Part shown: one piece after another, positions 28,598 to 37,886 of the stretch | Layout of the letters: each line of letters begins with the position of its first letter | How positions within the stretch are numbered: position 1 is the first letter of the stretch | Assembly (NCBI RefSeq): GCF_014133895.1 | Contig: NC_050734.1 | Span: 806,001-870,000, forward strand | Source: Torulaspora globosa | Taxonomy: Eukaryota; Ascomycota; Saccharomycetes; Saccharomycetales; Saccharomycetaceae | Direction of reading: 5' to 3' | Length of the DNA: 64,000 nt | Program-made: the position numbers and the translations under genes | Notes under the pieces: generated by a model | The model's database searches: none | Seen by the model: only the letters and a program-made list of their open reading frames with translations | What the model was told of the DNA's origin: nothing

Positions 28598-30271
28598 CTA
28601 GATAATGTTCAATTTATCAAGAACATTTCTCACTTGGTCAAACAATGCATCGGTCTTGGAACCCAGATTGTCGACCATATCCTGCAAGTCAAAATCTTGG
28701 AATCTATCGTTGGGCTGTGCCGACGCGACCCCCTTGTCCTTGCCGCCCCAGAACCTCTTCAAGTCATGACCACCTCCGTTGTAGACTAGCGCATTTGGTG
28801 TGCCCTCTGGCAAGTCGTAAAGGATGTCGTTGGTACTGTAGGCGATTAGTTTCTTCTTCAGTAGCTCTGGGGTGACGCCACCTGCAGCACTGAAGAAGTC
28901 ACTGTCGGAGTCTGGCTGTAAGGATAGGAAGTAAGTTAACAAGCCAGCAACGTGAGGCGAAGCCATGGAAGTACCCGATAGAGTGGCGGTGGCATCGTCT
29001 GAGCCAATATAGGTGGATAGAATGTTCAAACCAGGAGCAAAGATATCGACACACTTACCCCAGTTCGAGAAATAAGCTCTGTCGTCACTCAATGTAGAAG
29101 CACCAACAGTGATAGCATTTTCAGCGGCTGCTGGGGAAGTGTTACAGGCATCTTGGTTCTCATTACCGGCAGCGACGGCGAAGTGGATACCAGCTTTCAC
29201 AGCGGCATTGACAGCCATGTCCAAAGCTGGCGATTTGCCGCCCCCCAGGGACATGTTAGCGGTGGAGCCCTTGAAGCCTTTCTTCTTCTCCTTGACGTTC
29301 TTCTGATGCGATTGAGCAGCAAACTCGACACCCTTGATGACATCAGACATGGATCCTGAACCGTTCGATCTCAAGACCTTGATAGCAACAACGTTCGCAG
29401 CTTTAGCGACACCGTAGTGCTTGGATGCAATGGTACCAGCACAGTGGGTACCGTGACCGTTACCGTCAACATCTTCGTCATTCAGCGGAACCGTTTTGCC
29501 CCATTTGGCTCTACCACCAAAGTCCTTGTGGTCTACATTGATACCGGTGTCGATCACATAGGAAGTGACGCCTTTACCACCTTCATCGTCGTACAAATAC
29601 TTGTTGAAACTACCCAGGTTCAAGCGATCCCTGTGGGAGATACGGGACAAACCCCAAGGGGCACCATTTTGGGTGTCGAACTCGGAAGCATGAACCATCG
29701 AGTCACGCTCAACAAACTCGACCAATGGACTCAAACGGATCAGATCCACCACCGCATCGGTGAAGTATCCAACGTAGCCGTTCAAGAGGCCTGCAATATC
29801 AAAAGAATCCTGGATACCTCCAGTTGCCACAGCGCAATTTTCCGCGTCAGCAGTCGACGCAAAGAAAGGATCCTTATCATCCAGCTGACGAGCGGATTGC
29901 AACTGAACTTCGCTGATCAGCTCCTTGTGGAAGTCAATTTCCTCACGAGACGCACCCTTCTTCAACACAACGATGTAGCGATGTGGCAAAATCTTGTCAC
30001 TCGCGGTGCCAGACATGACCATAGGGGCTAGCGGAAATGGCGCCTCTTGGAACTGCAACGTGTCAGCTTTTTGCCCAAGTTTCTTGTGCTTGTCGCCATT
30101 GCCGAACCTGTCCTGCGTGCTGACATCCTTCTCTGCAGGTAATTCTTGCGTAGTATGCTTTTCCTTAGAACGGCATGGCATCTTAGAGCCTCCAGAAAGC
30201 TCTGGAATCACCAAAGAAGATCCCAAAGAAGCAAAAACGGCTATGGGAACAACAGACTTCTCAAATCTCAT
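28598..30271 (-). CDS. PRB1: Vacuolar subtilisin (proteinase B / Ysp3 family)
   Basis: A 557-aa subtilisin-type serine protease. N-terminal signal peptide (about 1-25), a charged propeptide and an I9 inhibitor domain (about 97-195, starting HRYIVVLKKGAS). The peptidase S8 domain has the full catalytic triad: D241 (VIDTGINVDH), H273 (GNGHGTHCAG), S434 (SGTSMASPHVAG), plus the oxyanion Asn in AAGNENQD. In S. cerevisiae the ohnologues PRB1 (YEL060C) and YSP3 (YOR003W) both map to the matching regions; this single gene is their pre-duplication equivalent. It is shorter than Prb1 (635 aa) and longer than Ysp3 (478 aa). Expected in the vacuole lumen. Confidence 0.93.
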   Translation of the reverse strand: MRFEKSVVPIAVFASLGSSLVIPELSGGSKMPCRSKEKHTTQELPAEKDVSTQDRFGNGDKHKKLGQKADTLQFQEAPFPLAPMVMSGTASDKILPHRYIVVLKKGASREEIDFHKELISEVQLQSARQLDDKDPFFASTADAENCAVATGGIQDSFDIAGLLNGYVGYFTDAVVDLIRLSPLVEFVERDSMVHASEFDTQNGAPWGLSRISHRDRLNLGSFNKYLYDDEGGKGVTSYVIDTGINVDHKDFGGRAKWGKTVPLNDEDVDGNGHGTHCAGTIASKHYGVAKAANVVAIKVLRSNGSGSMSDVIKGVEFAAQSHQKNVKEKKKGFKGSTANMSLGGGKSPALDMAVNAAVKAGIHFAVAAGNENQDACNTSPAAAENAITVGASTLSDDRAYFSNWGKCVDIFAPGLNILSTYIGSDDATATLSGTSMASPHVAGLLTYFLSLQPDSDSDFFSAAGGVTPELLKKKLIAYSTNDILYDLPEGTPNALVYNGGGHDLKRFWGGKDKGVASAQPNDRFQDFDLQDMVDNLGSKTDALFDQVRNVLDKLNII

Positions 30272-30636
30272 GATAAAGGTCTCAAAAAACTAACGTAATA
30301 CAAACTATTAATGACTAGAACTACACTTGTACCGCAAAATACTAGTACAACTGATAGATCTGTCCATATAGATAGGTGGGAATATTGTATCAATCTTCGC
30401 CACCCAGTTTCACCTTATCCCTTTATATACCTTCCTCCCGATGACTCCCTGCTTTATCTTATCAGCTCGTTACCCGAGCGTGACCGGGTAACGGGCAAAT
30501 AGGAGAACGGCGCTATCATTCAAACATTGAACTATCCAAAAGCCATTCACTGCTGGTAGACAACTAGCAGGTCCTATAGCAGTGGTTCGAATATGTTAAT
30601 TGAAATATATACGGGATAGCTGGGGCTTTTTTCTTA
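30272..30636 (-). promoter_or_regulatory. PRB1 promoter: TATA, GATA and paired Reb1 sites
   Basis: Read toward PRB1. A perfect TATATAAAG lies at 30421-30429 (about 150 bp from the ATG). GATAAGATAAAG (30452-30463) gives overlapping GATA-factor sites, consistent with nitrogen control of proteinase B. Two Reb1 sites, TTACCCG at 30470-30476 and CGGGTAA at 30485-30491, form an inverted pair 8 bp apart. The 3' end of FUM1 abuts the region at 30637. Confidence 0.65.
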
Positions 30637-32118
30637 TCAAGGTTTGGGACCGATCATATTCTCGGGGACGACCCATTCGTCAAACTCCGCTTCGGAGAGA
30701 ACGCCTAGTTCAAGAGCAGACTCCTTCAGAGTAATTCCCTTCTTATGAGCGTTCTTGGCAACCTTGGAGGCAGCGTCGTAGCCAATCTTGGGGTTCAACG
30801 CGGTTACGAGCATCAGTGATTCATGCAGTAGCTTAGAGATCTTGTCTCTGTTGGCCTGGATACCTTCGACACAGTGGACTCTGAACGAGTAAGAGGCGTC
30901 GGCTAGCAATCTGACAGAGCTCAACAGGTTGGAAATCATGACGGGCTTGAAGACGTTCAGTTCAAACTGACCCGACGCACCGGCAAAGGTGATTGTGGAG
31001 TTGTTACCCATAACCTGGACACACACCTGAGTCATGGCTTCGTTTTGCGTTGGGTTGACCTTACCGGGCATGATAGAGGAGCCTGGCTCGTTTTCTGGGA
31101 GGGAGAGCTCTCCGTAGCCGCAGCGCGGACCGGAGCCCAGGTATCTGATATCCTGCGCAATCTTGAACAGCGAGCAGGCGACGGTGTTGAGGGCGCCGCT
31201 GGCCTCGACAATCGCATCGTGTGCGGCTAGCGCCTCGAACTTGTTGGGAGCCGTCTGGAACTCGATCCCGGTCTCCTTGGAGACCTGTTCCGCGATCATC
31301 TCAGCAAACCCGACCTTGGTGTTCAAACCGGTGCCGACCGCGGTGCCGCCCTGCGCTAGGAACTTCAAATGGTGCAACGACTTTTCCACCCGGTCGATAC
31401 CGTTGGTCAGTTGCTGGACGTACCCGCTGAACTCCTGACCCAGAGTGAGCGGCGTCGCGTCCTGCAGATGGGTTCTGCCGATCTTGACGATGTCCTTGAA
31501 CTCCTGGGCCTTGGCGTCCAGGGCGTCTCTCAACGCGCCCAGCTCGGGCAGCAAGTGGTGGGTAATCTCGGTGACCGCTGCAATGTGCATCACGGAAGGG
31601 AAGGTGTCATTCGACGACTGCGCCTGGTTGCAGTGGTTGTTGGGATGGATCTGCTTCGAGCCCATCTCACCACCGATCAGCTCAATCGCCCTGTTGGAGA
31701 TCACCTCATTCGCGTTCATGTTCGATTGCGTCCCGGAGCCCGTCTGAAATACAACCAGAGGGAAGTGACTGGTCAGCTTGCCCTGGGCGACTTCATCTGC
31801 AGCCTGCTTGATTGGCCCTGCGATCGCAGGGTCCAGGGTACCCAGCGATTCGTTCACCACAGCTGCAGATTTCTTCAACACGCCGAAAGCACGAATGATC
31901 GGCTCGGGCATCCGCTCACGGGCACCACCAATCTTGAAATTCTCCAGAGAACGCTGTGTCTGCGCCCCCCAGTACTTGTCTGCTGGCACTCTAATCTCGC
32001 CAAACGCATCCGTCTCGACCCTGAACTCTTGCGAAACCATCGAACGACTGGAAAACGACATTCTTGAACTGAAGCTGCTGGCTCTTGGCGATGTCTTCAA
32101 CAGGCTGGATCTCAACAT
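30637..32118 (-). CDS. FUM1: Fumarase (class II), mitochondrial and cytosolic
   Basis: A 493-aa class II fumarate hydratase interconverting fumarate and malate. The first ~28 residues are rich in Ser, Arg and Leu without acidic residues, a mitochondrial presequence. The mature enzyme starts around [20 protein letters not shown]. The fumarase/aspartase signature [13 protein letters not shown] is intact, as are the [10 protein letters not shown] and SSNDTFP substrate-binding segments. S. cerevisiae Fum1 has 488 aa and is dual-localised from one translation product. Met20 and Met28 could also serve as internal starts. Upstream, TATATATA near 32218 and CCAAT at 32268-32272 fit a respiratory gene. 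In S. cerevisiae it is the neighbour of KEL3. Confidence 0.97.
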   Translation of the reverse strand: MLRSSLLKTSPRASSFSSRMSFSSRSMVSQEFRVETDAFGEIRVPADKYWGAQTQRSLENFKIGGARERMPEPIIRAFGVLKKSAAVVNESLGTLDPAIAGPIKQAADEVAQGKLTSHFPLVVFQTGSGTQSNMNANEVISNRAIELIGGEMGSKQIHPNNHCNQAQSSNDTFPSVMHIAAVTEITHHLLPELGALRDALDAKAQEFKDIVKIGRTHLQDATPLTLGQEFSGYVQQLTNGIDRVEKSLHHLKFLAQGGTAVGTGLNTKVGFAEMIAEQVSKETGIEFQTAPNKFEALAAHDAIVEASGALNTVACSLFKIAQDIRYLGSGPRCGYGELSLPENEPGSSIMPGKVNPTQNEAMTQVCVQVMGNNSTITFAGASGQFELNVFKPVMISNLLSSVRLLADASYSFRVHCVEGIQANRDKISKLLHESLMLVTALNPKIGYDAASKVAKNAHKKGITLKESALELGVLSEAEFDEWVVPENMIGPKP

Positions 32119-32367
32119 TGTATGCTATCTCGCTGGTTCGTCTTACTCGTACTTCTTTTCCCACTTACTGCTCTTACAACTAAAAAATCTGCTATGGCCT
32201 GTATCGCAGTACTGACGGTATATATAGAGTATACGACTGGCGAAGCCGTCGGCGACGCTAGCGCAAGCCAATTGACCTGGACAGGCCTCGAGTGGCCAAG
32301 AGCTCGTCGTTGACCCGCCTGAACCAACAAGCGTCGCCGACTCGGCAAAGAACACGTGTGGCGGAGC

Positions 32368-32610
32368 CTAGGAGTTGGTGAGTGGTGAAGTAACCTCGAA
32401 CCTGCTGGGAGTGTTCTTGGAGGCTCCTGCAGCGACTACACACTCTTCAAAGAGTCTCTTGAATGGGATGCAGAGGTATTCGCCGCTGCCCGGCGGAAAA
32501 ATCTGGCATTGGAACTGGGTCAGCGACTTGAGCTGGCAGCCGTCGGCGCTGGGGAAGCTGATCTGGCGCTCGAGCTGCTCCCTGGTGAGCACGGGCGTTG
32601 GCGGAGCCAT
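32368..32610 (-). CDS. SOM1: Som1, mitochondrial inner-membrane peptidase subunit
   Basis: An 80-aa intermembrane-space protein associated with the Imp1/Imp2 signal peptidase complex. Four cysteines form two C-x9-C pairs (CQLKSLTQFQC and CIPFKRLFEEC), the twin CX9C arrangement of Mia40 substrates. The sequence starts MAPPTP and ends TNS like S. cerevisiae Som1 (74 aa), so the ATG at 32610 is chosen over the longer frame to 32745. It is divergent from PCM1 with 120 bp between, the same order as YEL059C-A and YEL058W. Confidence 0.94.
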   Translation of the reverse strand: MAPPTPVLTREQLERQISFPSADGCQLKSLTQFQCQIFPPGSGEYLCIPFKRLFEECVVAAGASKNTPSRFEVTSPLTNS

Positions 32611-32730
32611 CTTGGGACACTTGCTCTTGTGGTTGTGTAGTTCGTTGTATAGTGTATAGACAGCGAAAATGCGAGCGGTCGGCAGGAAAGAGGCAGAGTC
32701 GGATATAGCGACACAAGGCTGGATCTGAGG

Positions 32731-34341
32731 ATGGTTGACGGTCAATTGGTTGCGGAACTGGTGGAGAAGTACTGTACCACAAGGGGGTATCGCTATTCGT
32801 ACGGAACCGCGGGCTTTAGAGACGATGCTTCGAGGCTGGACACGGTTATGTTCGCTACTGGGATCATTGCGTGTCTGAGGTCGATTGCGCTGGATGGGAG
32901 GCCCGTTGGGGTGATGATCACGGCGTCACACAACCCTGCTTCGGACAACGGCGTGAAGATAGTTGAGCCGGACGGCTCTATGCTTGTGCAGTCGTGGGAA
33001 TCTACGGCGACAGATCTGGCCAATCTGCTTTCGAGCGGGTCTGCAGAGGCAATTCGCCAGAAGATCGGGCAGTTGGCCAGCAGTGGGTCTGGTGTCCGGC
33101 CGAGGCTGGTTGTGGGACGTGACTCGCGAGTGTCGGGTCCTCGTTTGCTGCAATGCCTGCTGGGAAGCGCCAGCTCGCTCTTCCAGGCGCAAATAAGGGA
33201 CTACGGATTGCTCACGACGCCGCAGCTGCACTACCCGACCAGCAGGTCGTTGTCAATGGACCGCTCGGTCGAGGAGGAAGACTACTTTGTTGATTTTAGC
33301 AGCGCCTGGAACGAGATCACACGTCTACATGATGTGGAAGGGCTTCCTTGCGCTGGGTTGGTGGTGGACTGTGCCAATGGTGTCGGCGGCCTCAAGATAC
33401 ACAGCTTTATACCACGCTGCCGTGTGTTGAGCGGGACTACAACGGTGATTAACGACAACTGTTCTGACGCAGAGTCGCTGAACCGTGGCTGCGGTGCTGA
33501 CTTCGTCAAGACCAATCAGAGGCTGCCCACCGGGATCAAGGAAACTGACGGCGATTCCCGTTTGTACTGTTCGTTCGACGGTGACGCTGATCGCGTTGTG
33601 TTCTACTACTTGAACGAGGACAGCAAGTTCCAATTGCTAGACGGCGACAGAATCTCCGCTCTCCTCGCATATTTCATCGCCCAGCTACTCGAGCAATCCG
33701 GCCTGAGGTCCGTCTTGTCGATGGGTGTGGTGCAGACGGCCTACGCCAATGGGAGCTCTACCAAGTACTTGCAGAATCAGTTGAACGTTCCAGTCACATG
33801 CGCCAAGACTGGCGTTAAACACTTGCATCATGAAGCCGTGAGCAACTACGACGTCGGCATATACTTCGAGGCCAATGGTCATGGCACAGTCATTTTTTCT
33901 GACCGGTTCCATGACACTGTGGGCAGCCAAACTCAGGACTCTCTTGCCACCAAGACTCTGAGATTGTTGCCTCAGCTGATCAATCAGACAGTCGGCGATG
34001 CTATCTCTGACATGCTGGCGGTCCTAGCAGTCCTCTCCATTCTAAAATGGTCACCCAGTCGCTGGGGCAAGGAATTTACAGATTTGCCAAATCTGTTGAA
34101 TAAGGTAATAGTTCCTGACAGGTCCAAGTTTATTGCTACTGACCAAGAGCGCAGATTAACCTCGCCAGCAGGGCTTCAGGAGAAGATCGACGAAGCTGTA
34201 TCAAGGTTTCGCTCAGCCAGAAGTTTTGTAAGAGCCAGCGGAACTGAGGACGCTGTTAGGGTTTATGCGGAAGCAGCCACTCAGGAAGAGGCCAATGAAC
34301 TATCTGCGGTGGTCAGCAGGCTAGTCCTTGAGAGCTGCTAA
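32731..34341 (+). CDS. PCM1: Phosphoacetylglucosamine mutase
   Basis: A 536-aa phosphohexomutase converting GlcNAc-6-phosphate to GlcNAc-1-phosphate on the route to UDP-GlcNAc, chitin, N-glycans and GPI anchors. The catalytic phosphoserine is S66 in MITASHNP. The metal loop is DGDADR (about 285-290), the sugar-binding loop EANGHGT (about 378-384) and the phosphate-binding loop RASGTEDAVRVYAEA near 507-521. S. cerevisiae Pcm1 is 557 aa. The DNA here and in FUM1 is visibly more GC-rich than the flanks. Confidence 0.96.
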   Translation: MVDGQLVAELVEKYCTTRGYRYSYGTAGFRDDASRLDTVMFATGIIACLRSIALDGRPVGVMITASHNPASDNGVKIVEPDGSMLVQSWESTATDLANLLSSGSAEAIRQKIGQLASSGSGVRPRLVVGRDSRVSGPRLLQCLLGSASSLFQAQIRDYGLLTTPQLHYPTSRSLSMDRSVEEEDYFVDFSSAWNEITRLHDVEGLPCAGLVVDCANGVGGLKIHSFIPRCRVLSGTTTVINDNCSDAESLNRGCGADFVKTNQRLPTGIKETDGDSRLYCSFDGDADRVVFYYLNEDSKFQLLDGDRISALLAYFIAQLLEQSGLRSVLSMGVVQTAYANGSSTKYLQNQLNVPVTCAKTGVKHLHHEAVSNYDVGIYFEANGHGTVIFSDRFHDTVGSQTQDSLATKTLRLLPQLINQTVGDAISDMLAVLAVLSILKWSPSRWGKEFTDLPNLLNKVIVPDRSKFIATDQERRLTSPAGLQEKIDEAVSRFRSARSFVRASGTEDAVRVYAEAATQEEANELSAVVSRLVLESC

Positions 34342-34524
34342 TCTATAAGATATATCTAGCTTGTGTATTTGCTCTAGCTTCATGGTAAATAATAAGCTCA
34401 TCGATAATTTTTCACTATGGATCTTAAAGCGAGCAGATATCTGACGTCTGATAGGAAAGAAGAGTCGTCCTCGTCCATAAGCGACATCAATTCGTTGGCT
34501 TTGAACCTCTAACTCTGATCGACC

Positions 34525-36429
34525 ATGGCTAAAAAGAGCAAGAAGGATAAGGAAGCCAAGAAGGCTAGAGCTGAGGCTAAACTGAAGAAAAGTGAAGGAA
34601 AAGCTGCAGAAAAGGAAAAGAAGAAGTCCAAGAAGATTTTTGGTGCTGACGAGGAGGATGACTTAGACATTGAAGAAGTGCTGGCAAACTTCAAGAAAGA
34701 ACAGGAGAAGTTCGAAAAAGTTGTGGTTGAATCCATTAACAAACCATCGAAAAGAATCAATTCTTGCATGATTTCTAACCCCAACCATGGCAAAAGTGAG
34801 TTGATAATTTTTGGTGGTGAGAATACCAATCAAGCCACCTCTACGACAACATTTTACAACGATCTTATCGTTTTCTCACCCGACAATGGTCAATGGAAAA
34901 AAATCACGTCACAAAATGCTCCAATGCCTAGATCATCCGCCGCCATGGCCGGCCATCCTAGTGGTATAGCTCTTCTACATGGCGGTGAGTTTTCTTCGCC
35001 CAAGCAAAATACTTTTTACCACTACTCAGACACTTGGCTCCTCGACTGTTCGACCAAGGAATGGAGCAAGATTGAGCAAAAAAATGGTCCATCTGCACGT
35101 TCAGGTCATCGGATGGCTGTTTGGAAGAACTTCATCATATTACATGGCGGGTTTAGGGATCTTGGCACGTCGACGACGTATCTGAATGATTGTTGGTTGT
35201 TCGACATCACTACTCACAAGTGGAAGCAGGTCGAATTTCCACCTAACCATCCTGTTCCTGATGCACGTTCAGGACATTCCCTGATTAGTGACCAAGATGG
35301 CGCCATTCTATGGGGTGGGTACTGTAAAGTTAAAGCTGGAAAAGGCCTTCAGAAGGGCAAAATCTTGACCGATTGTTGGCATCTGAAGATGAACTCCAAC
35401 GTCAATGCCATCAGATGGGATAGAAAGAAGAAGCAAGGTTTTCAGCCTTCACCAAGAGTTGGCTGCTCGATGGTCCCCCATAAAGGAAGAGGTATATTGT
35501 TTGGCGGTGTGTACGACTACGAGGAGACCGAAGAAAGCCTGGATTCGAACTTTTACAATGACATTTTTACTTACCAGATAAACACCAACAGATGGTATTC
35601 TTTAGCATTGAGACCACAGCGGACAAAGCAAGTCAAACTGAACAACAAAAGCACGAGAGATCAAGAGAAAGAGCTCGAGGAGCTATTAAATAAGATCCTG
35701 GAGAATGCTCAACTAGGCGACGGTGATGAAGACGGCGAAAATAGCGAAGAAAGCTCTACCTTGGTCGGCAGTAGAGACGATTCTGAAGACGAGATCAAGA
35801 GCGCGGCTAAAGACTACAAAATCTCAAGCGAATTACCTCACCCACGGTTCAACGCAGCCACGACTGTAATTGACGATACCCTGTTCATTTTTGGTGGACT
35901 CTGGGAATGCGGCGAGAAAGACTACTCTATCGATTCCTTCTACAGCATTGATCTCAACAGGGCTGATGGGGTGACCATCTATTGGGAGGATTTGACCGCT
36001 TTGCAAAACGCTCAAGATAATTCTGACGACGAATCAGATATGGAAGACGGGGACGACACCGATGACGACAACAGCGATGAAGAGGGCACCGATCGAAAGC
36101 TTGTCGCAGAGGAAGAGGAAGAGGAAGAAGAGGTTGAAGAGGAGGAAATGGAATATCCTGATCCGCGCCCATGGTTGCCGCATCCTAAAGCGTTTGAGTC
36201 TCTGCGTTCTTTCTACGTGCGCACGGGTCCAGCATTCCTGGAATGGGCCATCTCCAACAACAGAGACGCTAAGGGCAAGCATTTGAAGACTAAGGCGTTC
36301 GAGATCTGCGAGAGTCGTTGGTGGGAGAGGAGAGATCAAGTCCGCATCGAGGAAGATAAGCTCGAAGAACTAGGCGGTGTCGGCGAAATTGTCGAGAAGG
36401 ACACAACCAAAACCTCCAAGAGAAGATAG
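34525..36429 (+). CDS. KEL3: Kel3 kelch-repeat protein
   Basis: A 634-aa cytoplasmic protein of uncertain function. The N-terminus is a Lys/Glu-rich helix (about 1-60). Kelch repeats fill about 85-490, with GG doublets in IIFGGEN, ALLHGGEF, IILHGGFRD, AILWGGY, ILFGGVYD and FIFGGLWE. Acidic inserts lie within the propeller (about 390-420) and after it (about 505-550, largely Asp/Glu). A conserved C-terminal domain follows (PWLPHPKAFESLRSFY through ESRWWERRDQVR). S. cerevisiae Kel3 (YPL263C) has 651 aa and adjoins FUM1; here SOM1 and PCM1 intervene. Confidence 0.95.
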   Translation: MAKKSKKDKEAKKARAEAKLKKSEGKAAEKEKKKSKKIFGADEEDDLDIEEVLANFKKEQEKFEKVVVESINKPSKRINSCMISNPNHGKSELIIFGGENTNQATSTTTFYNDLIVFSPDNGQWKKITSQNAPMPRSSAAMAGHPSGIALLHGGEFSSPKQNTFYHYSDTWLLDCSTKEWSKIEQKNGPSARSGHRMAVWKNFIILHGGFRDLGTSTTYLNDCWLFDITTHKWKQVEFPPNHPVPDARSGHSLISDQDGAILWGGYCKVKAGKGLQKGKILTDCWHLKMNSNVNAIRWDRKKKQGFQPSPRVGCSMVPHKGRGILFGGVYDYEETEESLDSNFYNDIFTYQINTNRWYSLALRPQRTKQVKLNNKSTRDQEKELEELLNKILENAQLGDGDEDGENSEESSTLVGSRDDSEDEIKSAAKDYKISSELPHPRFNAATTVIDDTLFIFGGLWECGEKDYSIDSFYSIDLNRADGVTIYWEDLTALQNAQDNSDDESDMEDGDDTDDDNSDEEGTDRKLVAEEEEEEEEVEEEEMEYPDPRPWLPHPKAFESLRSFYVRTGPAFLEWAISNNRDAKGKHLKTKAFEICESRWWERRDQVRIEEDKLEELGGVGEIVEKDTTKTSKRR

Positions 36430-36601
36430 AAACAACCTCGACGCATTTTATAGACCATAATGCAGTAATAAGACGATAAATAGACAAGTGCTCATACAAC
36501 TACCGTCTACACGTGACTGCAACCCAGCTATTAAGCTAAGACCGTCTATCATCGGTAGACTTGACCAGCTTCTAGAGTCCTGACTTGACTAGGGCCTCGA
36601 T

Positions 36602-37789
36602 ATGACATCTGTGACCGGGGAAGAAGCTGAAAAGCCGTTATCTGTGGACGATGAGTACGAACTTTGGAAATCTAACGTTCCTTTGATGTATGACTTCGTT
36701 AGCGAGACGAATTTGACTTGGCCAACTTTGACGCTCGAATGGTTGCCCAGCAGCAGCGCTAGTGAGCGCCAGGAATTGATTCTTGGGACTCACACATCTG
36801 GAGAAGAACCTAACTATTTGAAGATAGCTGCAATTGATCTGCCAGATGAAATTATACCTGGAAAAGTGGAAGCCGACACGAATGGCACTACCAAGTCGAA
36901 TATCAGGATTACCAAAAAGTTCAAGCATGACGAGGAGGTGATAAGGGCGCGATATATGCCTCAAGATAGCAATATCATCGCTACAATCAATGGCAAGGGT
37001 GTTGTGTTTATATATGACAGATCCCGCGAAACCGCTGACGGCTTCTTGTCAGCCTTGAAATATCATCAGGAAAACGGCTATGGGCTGTCTTTTAATCCTA
37101 GGGACAAGGGAAAGCTTCTGAGTGGTTCCGATGACTCCAACATTGCTCTGTGGGATGTCACGAGTAAAAACATTAATCCCATCGCCACCTGGGAAAACTG
37201 CCATCAGGATATCGTTAATGATTGTAAATGGCATGAATTGGATGGCAACACATTCGGCTCAGTTTCCGAGGATCTGACGCTGCAGTTGCACGATCAGAGG
37301 GTAAAGGATGCCGCAGGCACAAAAATCGTCACACCAGTCGCGTTCAACACCATAGCATTTAGTAAGCACTCTACGAATCTGTTTGCTGCTGCTGGAACGA
37401 ATTCGCTGATCTACTTATATGATGCCAGAAGGCCATCGGAGGCTTTACACAGCATGTCCGGCCATGACGGAAATGTCACGAATCTGGAATTTTATGCAGA
37501 GAAGGACGGGATTGTTACGTCTTCAGGAGAGGATAGGCGAGTTCTTCTGTGGGATTTGACCGAAATAGGAGCCGAACAAACTCCAGACGATGCAGAGGAC
37601 GGTGCACCAGAGGTCTTGATGATCCATGCTGGCCATAGAAGCCCCGTGAATGATTTCTCGATGAATCCAAATATTCCTTGGTTGATGGCCAGTGCAGAAG
37701 AAGAAAATATAGTACAGGTTTGGAAATGTTCAAGCAAACTGCCCAAAATAGGAGGGGCCCCTGCCATAGACGATTCGTTACTAGAGTGA
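36602..37789 (+). CDS. HAT2: Hat2, WD40 subunit of histone acetyltransferase B
   Basis: A 395-aa WD40 propeller of the RbAp46/48 type. With Hat1 it binds newly made histone H4 for Lys5/Lys12 acetylation. The N-terminal helix segment WKSNVPLMYDFVSETNLTWPTLTLEW is the family signature (about 23-50, partly quoted by its key LTWP and TLEW parts). WD blocks include GSDDSNIALWD, SEDLTLQLHD, TNSLIYLYDAR, SGEDRRVLLWD and EENIVQVWK. S. cerevisiae Hat2 (YEL056W) has 401 aa. A CACGTG box (36510-36515) lies in its promoter. Confidence 0.96.
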   Translation: MTSVTGEEAEKPLSVDDEYELWKSNVPLMYDFVSETNLTWPTLTLEWLPSSSASERQELILGTHTSGEEPNYLKIAAIDLPDEIIPGKVEADTNGTTKSNIRITKKFKHDEEVIRARYMPQDSNIIATINGKGVVFIYDRSRETADGFLSALKYHQENGYGLSFNPRDKGKLLSGSDDSNIALWDVTSKNINPIATWENCHQDIVNDCKWHELDGNTFGSVSEDLTLQLHDQRVKDAAGTKIVTPVAFNTIAFSKHSTNLFAAAGTNSLIYLYDARRPSEALHSMSGHDGNVTNLEFYAEKDGIVTSSGEDRRVLLWDLTEIGAEQTPDDAEDGAPEVLMIHAGHRSPVNDFSMNPNIPWLMASAEEENIVQVWKCSSKLPKIGGAPAIDDSLLE

Positions 37790-37886
37790 AAATGATTATT
37801 AGCATATAGCAATACACACATATTGTAGAGTATGACTGACTAGCGACAGAGGTTTTGCCCAGCAAAAACGTACTATCAAGAAAGGC

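Noticed and set aside
29417..30031. 204-aa plus-strand frame opposite PRB1
   Set aside because: It lies entirely inside the PRB1 coding region on the other strand and has no recognisable features. It is a shadow of the protease codons.
30540..30600. Possible tRNA-like segment with GGTTCGAAT
   Set aside because: A T-arm-like string exists, but no acceptor or anticodon stem can be paired around it.
31369..32215. Plus-strand frames (232 and 145 aa) opposite FUM1
   Set aside because: GC-rich codon use in FUM1 leaves the opposite strand open. Composition is Arg/Gln-rich and not protein-like, and FUM1 is certain.
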